From Casp-actino8 sp041159745 (GTDB taxonomy: Bacteria; Actinomycetota; Acidimicrobiia; Acidimicrobiales; Ilumatobacteraceae), in the NCBI GenBank assembly GCA_041159745.1, contig JBEAXP010000120.1:1-26131 (forward strand): a DNA stretch of 26,131 nt, written 5' to 3'. Every line of letters begins with the position of its first letter. Position 1 is the first letter of the stretch. The position numbers and the translations under genes are program-made. This document shows, one piece after another, positions 23,015 through 26,131 of the stretch. A model generated the notes under the pieces. That model did not search any database. It was not told where the DNA came from and worked only from the letters and a program-made list of their open reading frames with translations.

Positions 23015-23934
23015 TCGAGCCGGTGCGGGTAGCCCGGATCGGACGGCCAGTTGGGTTGCAGCAGGTGCCATTGCTCGGGGGCCCGACGAATCAGGAACTC
23101 CAATTCGTCGGCGAGCAATTGAGTGAGCCGTTGCACGTCCTCGCGCAATTTCCCTCGGCGGTCGTTCGGTAGAGGCGGTCGAACCACGGCTTCGTGGCCG
23201 CGTCCACGGAAGTACACCGCCGCCGGAATCAACGGGGCGCCGGTTCGAAGGGCGAGCGTGGCCGGTCCGGCCGGCAAAAGCGTGCGCTCGCCGAAGAAGT
23301 CGACGGCCGTCGACGCACCGGAAATGAAACGATCGGACAGGAGGCACACGACTTCGTTGTTGGCGAGAGCCCGCAGGACGGCTCCCCCGGCATCCGGGCC
23401 GAGTGGCACCACCGTCATCCCGAAACTGCGTCGCAGCGACGCGAACCATTCGAACAACTCCGGAGGATCGAGCGACTCGACGACGACCGTCATCGCCAGA
23501 CCGCGATCGGTGAACCATCGTCCGGCCCATTCCCATCCACCGAGGTGCGGCAGCGCGACGATGGCCCCTTTCCCGGCCTCGAGTGCGGGTGCGAGGTGTT
23601 CGTCGTAGCCCCGCAGGACGATGCCCTCGCGAACCTCCTTCGCCGTGAGCGACGGAAGCTTGAAGCTTTCGACGTAGTACCGGGCGTAGTTGTCGAACAC
23701 CTCGCGCACGAGGCGACGGCGCACGGACGAGGATGCCGAGGGCAGCACGCGACGCATGTGCCGGTCGACCATCTGACGTTTGTCGGCCAAACCGACCGCG
23801 GCCGGCAGTCCCACCAGCGACGAGACAGCCGAGGTGAGCGGCCCCGGAACGGTTCGCGACAGGAGCGAACCGAACTTGTAGCCACCGACGACGACACCGT
23901 CGGTGACCGCACGCAAGGGAGAGCGGTCGGTCAC
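23005..23934 (-). CDS. Phosphatidylinositol mannoside acyltransferase-like protein (PatA, LPLAT family)
   Basis: 309-aa acyltransferase of the lipid A/PIM acyltransferase family. LPHLGGWEWAG (128-138) is the catalytic HX4E motif (H130, E135); LLSDRF and LLPAGPATLALRTGAPLIPAAVYF form the later acyltransferase blocks. Next to pgsA, and close to pimA, it is expected to acylate the 6-position of the mannose on PIM1/PIM2 at the cytoplasmic membrane face. The start is GTG at 23934, overlapping the pgsA stop by 4 nt (GTGA) and giving MTDRSPLRAV; the frame stays open for 125 codons upstream but encodes no acyltransferase sequence there. Its 3' end overlaps the convergent LLM gene by 10 nt. Confidence 0.9.
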   Translation of the reverse strand: MTDRSPLRAVTDGVVVGGYKFGSLLSRTVPGPLTSAVSSLVGLPAAVGLADKRQMVDRHMRRVLPSASSSVRRRLVREVFDNYARYYVESFKLPSLTAKEVREGIVLRGYDEHLAPALEAGKGAIVALPHLGGWEWAGRWFTDRGLAMTVVVESLDPPELFEWFASLRRSFGMTVVPLGPDAGGAVLRALANNEVVCLLSDRFISGASTAVDFFGERTLLPAGPATLALRTGAPLIPAAVYFRGRGHEAVVRPPLPNDRRGKLREDVQRLTQLLADELEFLIRRAPEQWHLLQPNWPSDPGYPHRLDHE

Positions 23935-24614
23935 GTCTGGCGGCGGAGGAACTCGCGTCGGCGGGTCACGCGCCGAGCCCGACGGCTCTGTCGACGCGAA
24001 CGCTTGAGTTCGATGCGAGCCGCTGTCACCGGTGCGACGGCGGCCTGCTTCCAGACCTTGACGAAGCGCTGCACCGCGGTGACGGCCACGAGCACGAGCA
24101 TGAGCCACATGATCGGAACCAACAGCGCCGGGAACAGCAGACCGAGGCAGAGGAGGATGATTCGCTCGGCTCGTTCCATGATGCCGCCCTTGGCGCTGAG
24201 TCCGAGCGATTCGGCCTTGGCCCGTTGGTACGAGATCACTGAACTCAATGCGAGAACGGCCATGGGAAGGAGGGCCATGTGGGCCGACTCCTCCGACGCG
24301 AAGTACCAAGCGACGCCGCCGAAGAGCAAGGAGTCGGTGACGCGATCGATCACGCTGTCGAAGAACGCCCCCCGCTGACTGGAAGTGTTGGAGGCCTTGG
24401 CCAAAGCCCCGTCGAGGAGATCGGGCAGTGCGGCCAGAATCACCAGGAGAAGACCGAGCGCCAGGAACCCGGCGCCGATGGCCACGGCGGCGCCTACGGC
24501 CACGACCAGGCCGACGACGGTCAGGTGGTCGGGCGACAAACGGGTTCGCCGGAGACGGTCACCGATGGGTTTCACGGCGCGCTCGACCGGCGCGCGCAGG
24601 TGTCCATCGAACAT
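23931..24614 (-). CDS. pgsA: CDP-alcohol phosphatidyltransferase (probable phosphatidylinositol phosphate synthase)
   Basis: 227-aa polytopic membrane enzyme. The CDP-alcohol phosphotransferase motif is at 65-90: D65, D68-G69, A72, G82, D86 and D90 all match in spacing, but the Arg that normally follows A72 is K73. Hydrophobic helices lie at about 31-50, 51-64, 92-105, 112-127, 151-166 and 168-183, with a strongly basic C-terminal tail (about 203-227, many Arg). The genomic partners patA and pimA indicate that it makes the phosphatidylinositol phosphate precursor of PI and PIMs from CDP-diacylglycerol and inositol 1-phosphate, as Rv2612c does; that is inference from context. ATG preceded by TAGACT at 6 nt and no Shine-Dalgarno sequence. 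Confidence 0.9.
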   Translation of the reverse strand: MFDGHLRAPVERAVKPIGDRLRRTRLSPDHLTVVGLVVAVGAAVAIGAGFLALGLLLVILAALPDLLDGALAKASNTSSQRGAFFDSVIDRVTDSLLFGGVAWYFASEESAHMALLPMAVLALSSVISYQRAKAESLGLSAKGGIMERAERIILLCLGLLFPALLVPIMWLMLVLVAVTAVQRFVKVWKQAAVAPVTAARIELKRSRRQSRRARRVTRRREFLRRQT

Positions 24615-24620
24615 GGGGAC

Positions 24621-24626
24621 AGTCTA
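24621..24626 (-). promoter_or_regulatory. Predicted leaderless promoter -10 (TAGACT) for pgsA
   Basis: TAGACT on the minus strand, 6 nt before the pgsA ATG, in the 59-bp gap after the 2-TM hypothetical gene. The spacer GTCCCC has no Shine-Dalgarno character. Confidence 0.45.
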
Positions 24627-24673
24627 CGAAATCGGCGGGGTCGGCGGAGTCGACCAGGACCCCCGGTCGAGGA

Positions 24674-25177
24674 TCATTCCCAGGTTTCGTCGGCGTCCTG
24701 CACGAGTTTCTGTACGACCTCGCCGTCGATCGCGTCGACGAGGACGAGGCCACGGCGCTTGGGCGGGTCCTCGTCGGAGTAGCAGAGAACTCGCCAGGTG
24801 GGGCGGCTGCGAAGACCGCGCCAGACCTGTTGGGCCGAGGCATGACCGATCGCGAAGCCGACCGCTCCCCCGGCCCGTTCGAGCGCCTCTTGCTCGTCGA
24901 TCCGCATGCGCCAACCGGAAGACAGACAGACGAGCCCGAAGACGACGAGCACGATGCCGCCCGTCGCCAAGCCTCCGTTCAGGAGAACGGCGTCATCGCG
25001 AACCGTCGAGAGAACGGCAACCACGAGACCACTGGCGATGTAGATGTAACCGGGGATTCGACGGCGACTGTTGTCGGGAAACTGGAACGGGGCGACGTGA
25101 TCGACCGCATTCAGGTCGTCGGGAAGCCGATCGACGTGCTCGTCGGCACGACCCTCGGAACCGGGTGTCTCGCTCAT
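24674..25177 (-). CDS. Hypothetical protein with two membrane helices
   Basis: 167-aa protein I cannot name. A polar, Asp/Glu-rich N-terminus (1-40), two hydrophobic segments (about 43-60 and 68-87) with a short loop between them, then an ~80-residue soluble C-terminal part with GGAVGFAIGHASAQQVWRG, SRPTWRVLCYSDEDPPKRRGLVLVDAIDG and an acidic end. The compact, motif-like C-terminal part looks conserved rather than random. Its ATG overlaps the stop of the HIT gene by 4 nt (ATGA), so it is co-translated with HIT and thrS and sits directly before the pgsA unit; a link to membrane lipid synthesis is only positional. Confidence 0.75.
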   Translation of the reverse strand: MSETPGSEGRADEHVDRLPDDLNAVDHVAPFQFPDNSRRRIPGYIYIASGLVVAVLSTVRDDAVLLNGGLATGGIVLVVFGLVCLSSGWRMRIDEQEALERAGGAVGFAIGHASAQQVWRGLRSRPTWRVLCYSDEDPPKRRGLVLVDAIDGEVVQKLVQDADETWE

Positions 25178-25692
25178 CGACCCTCGACCTTAGGTCCATC
25201 GACGACACGAGCCCACGCTCGTCTGATCCGATCGGCCGTGACATCCAACGCCTCGGGAAGTTGACGAGTCGAGGCGGTTGCGGCGAGGAAATTGCCGTCT
25301 CCGATCCATCGCGGGACCACGTGCACATGGACGTGATTGCGAACACTGCCGCCGGCCGCGGGTCCGAGGTTCGCGCCCACGTTGATTCCGGCCGGGGCGT
25401 ACTCGTCGGAGATCACACGAGTGGCCGCGACGACGGCGTCCCAGAGCTCCCGATGCTCGTCGGTCGTGAGCGTGTGGAGGTCGGGAGTCTGACGGTACGG
25501 AAGCACGAGGAGGTGACCGACCGTGTACGGATGCAGATTCATCAGAGCGAACACGTTGCGACCACGCCAGACGATGAGCGACTCCTCGTCGGACCGGTTC
25601 GAATCGAGGATCTCCCGGAAGACGCTCCGGTCCGAATCGGAACGAGCCTCGAGATAGCGGCTGCGCCATCCGGCCCAGAGAGCCTCGTGCAT
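25174..25692 (-). CDS. HIT-family hydrolase/phosphorylase (Rv2613c-like)
   Basis: 172-aa histidine-triad protein. The triad HVHVHVV has H120, H122 and H124 followed by PRWIGDGNF; RGRNVFALMNLHPYTVGHLLVLP (43-65) is the conserved HIT core strand region, and the SVRNH segment precedes the triad. Triad plus PRW-GD-NF resembles the mycobacterial protein encoded between thrS and pgsA, reported as a diadenosine tetraphosphate (AP4A) phosphorylase; AP4A is a by-product of aminoacyl-tRNA synthetases, fitting its place 1 nt after thrS. Whether it phosphorolyses or hydrolyses cannot be read from sequence. Confidence 0.92.
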   Translation of the reverse strand: MHEALWAGWRSRYLEARSDSDRSVFREILDSNRSDEESLIVWRGRNVFALMNLHPYTVGHLLVLPYRQTPDLHTLTTDEHRELWDAVVAATRVISDEYAPAGINVGANLGPAAGGSVRNHVHVHVVPRWIGDGNFLAATASTRQLPEALDVTADRIRRAWARVVDGPKVEGR

Positions 25693-25693
25693 G

Positions 25694-26131
25694 TCAGAAG
25701 GCCGCGACGCTGACGTCGGAAGCCAGGCGGTCGACGAACGCGGTCAGAGGCACGTCGCGTTCGACGTCGGCTCCACGTGCGTTCACTCCCACGGTTCCGT
25801 TCGCGACGTCGGAGTCTCCGACCACCAGGACGTACGGAATCTTCTCGATCTTGCCGTTGCGAATGCGCTTTCCGAGTTGATCGTCGGCGGCCACGACTTC
25901 GGCTCTGAATCCGCGGGCGGCCATGTCGCTCGCCACCCGTTCGGCGTATTCGTGGTGGGCCTCGGCGACGGGAAGAATCCTGACCTGCACCGGTGCGAGC
26001 CAGGTCGGAAACGCGCCGGCATAGTGCTCGACGAGGACGCCGAAGAAGCGTTCGACCGAGCCGAACAAAGCGCGGTGCAACATGATCGGCCGCTGGCGTG
26101 ACCCGTCCGGAGCGACGTACTCGAGTTGGAA
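25694..26131 (-). CDS. thrS: Threonyl-tRNA synthetase (C-terminal 145 residues only)
   Basis: The 3' part of thrS; the 5' part lies beyond the window end. The visible sequence begins FQLEYVAPDGSRQRPIMLHR and continues RALFGSVERFFGVLVEHYAGAFP, which is class II motif 3 (GSVERF) of ThrRS, followed by the anticodon-binding domain with WLAPVQVRILPV, GFRAEVVAADDQLGKRIRNG and IPYVLVVGDSDVANGTV. The ending FVDRLASDVSVAAF is complete. The stop is 1 nt upstream of the HIT ATG. Confidence 0.97.
   Translation of the reverse strand, partial: FQLEYVAPDGSRQRPIMLHRALFGSVERFFGVLVEHYAGAFPTWLAPVQVRILPVAEAHHEYAERVASDMAARGFRAEVVAADDQLGKRIRNGKIEKIPYVLVVGDSDVANGTVGVNARGADVERDVPLTAFVDRLASDVSVAAF

Noticed and set aside
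23935..24309. 125-codon N-terminal extension of the acyltransferase frame
   Set aside because: This part is out-of-frame pgsA sequence with no acyltransferase features; the GTG at 23934 gives a normal-length protein and a 4-nt overlap.
1..26131. tRNA or rRNA genes, insertion sequences, phage genes, CRISPR arrays, riboswitches
   Set aside because: None recognised on reading both strands. The longest gap between genes is 80 bp (relA-hisS), leaving no room for hidden structured elements of any size. A covariance-model scan would settle it.

Overview
The window is dense, GC-rich bacterial chromosome with strongly GC-ending codons, carrying 29 protein genes (two cut by the window ends) and no RNA genes, insertion sequences, CRISPR or prophage. 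All genes but one lie on the minus strand. Phosphatidylinositol-mannoside (PIM) enzymes, an LLM-type (probably F420-dependent) oxidoreductase, PdxS/PdxT vitamin B6 synthesis and a bifunctional Rel point to Actinobacteria (Actinomycetota). The order thrS-HIT-pgsA-patA-pimA ... pdxS-pdxT-yebC-ruvCAB ... yajC-secD-secF-apt-relA-hisS-aspS ... rarA is, from memory, the same backbone as in Mycobacterium tuberculosis. queA/tgt, lemA/htpX and the style of the hypothetical proteins suggest a deep non-mycobacterial branch, perhaps Acidimicrobiia; that class assignment is inference.

In the direction of minus-strand transcription (high to low coordinates): thrS (3' part)-HIT hydrolase-2-TM hypothetical protein; pgsA-patA; an oppositely oriented LLM oxidoreductase (22127-23014, +); pimA-lemA-htpX-DUF3048 lipoprotein; pdxS-pdxT-yebC-peroxiredoxin; ruvC-ruvA-ruvB-queA-tgt; yajC-secD-secF; apt-relA; hisS-aspS-RppH-like Nudix-rarA-DUF948-like protein (cut by the window start). 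Genes inside these units usually overlap by 4 nt (ATGA/GTGA) or 1 nt (TGATG), or are separated by a few bases with a Shine-Dalgarno sequence.

Functionally this is housekeeping: aminoacylation (ThrRS, HisRS, a probably non-discriminating AspRS), stringent response and purine salvage (Rel, Apt), protein export (YajC-SecD-SecF), queuosine tRNA modification (QueA, Tgt), Holliday-junction processing and fork rescue (RuvABC, RarA), pyridoxal phosphate synthesis (PdxS/PdxT), and inositol phospholipid/PIM synthesis (PgsA, PatA, PimA) with envelope quality control (HtpX, LemA).

I see no new defence or biosynthetic system. The best non-routine signal is regulatory: seven genes that head transcription units have a TANNNT (mostly TAGNNT) hexamer exactly 6 or 7 nt before the start codon and no Shine-Dalgarno sequence, whereas several operon-internal genes have clear Shine-Dalgarno sequences. 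That is the expected signature of leaderless transcription, and it also helps fix several starts (hisS GTG, ruvC ATG, pimA ATG, LLM GTG). Other points worth checking are a nine-histidine insertion in the RppH-like Nudix hydrolase, an Arg-to-Lys change in the CDP-alcohol phosphotransferase signature of PgsA, and the LLM gene that splits the PIM cluster.
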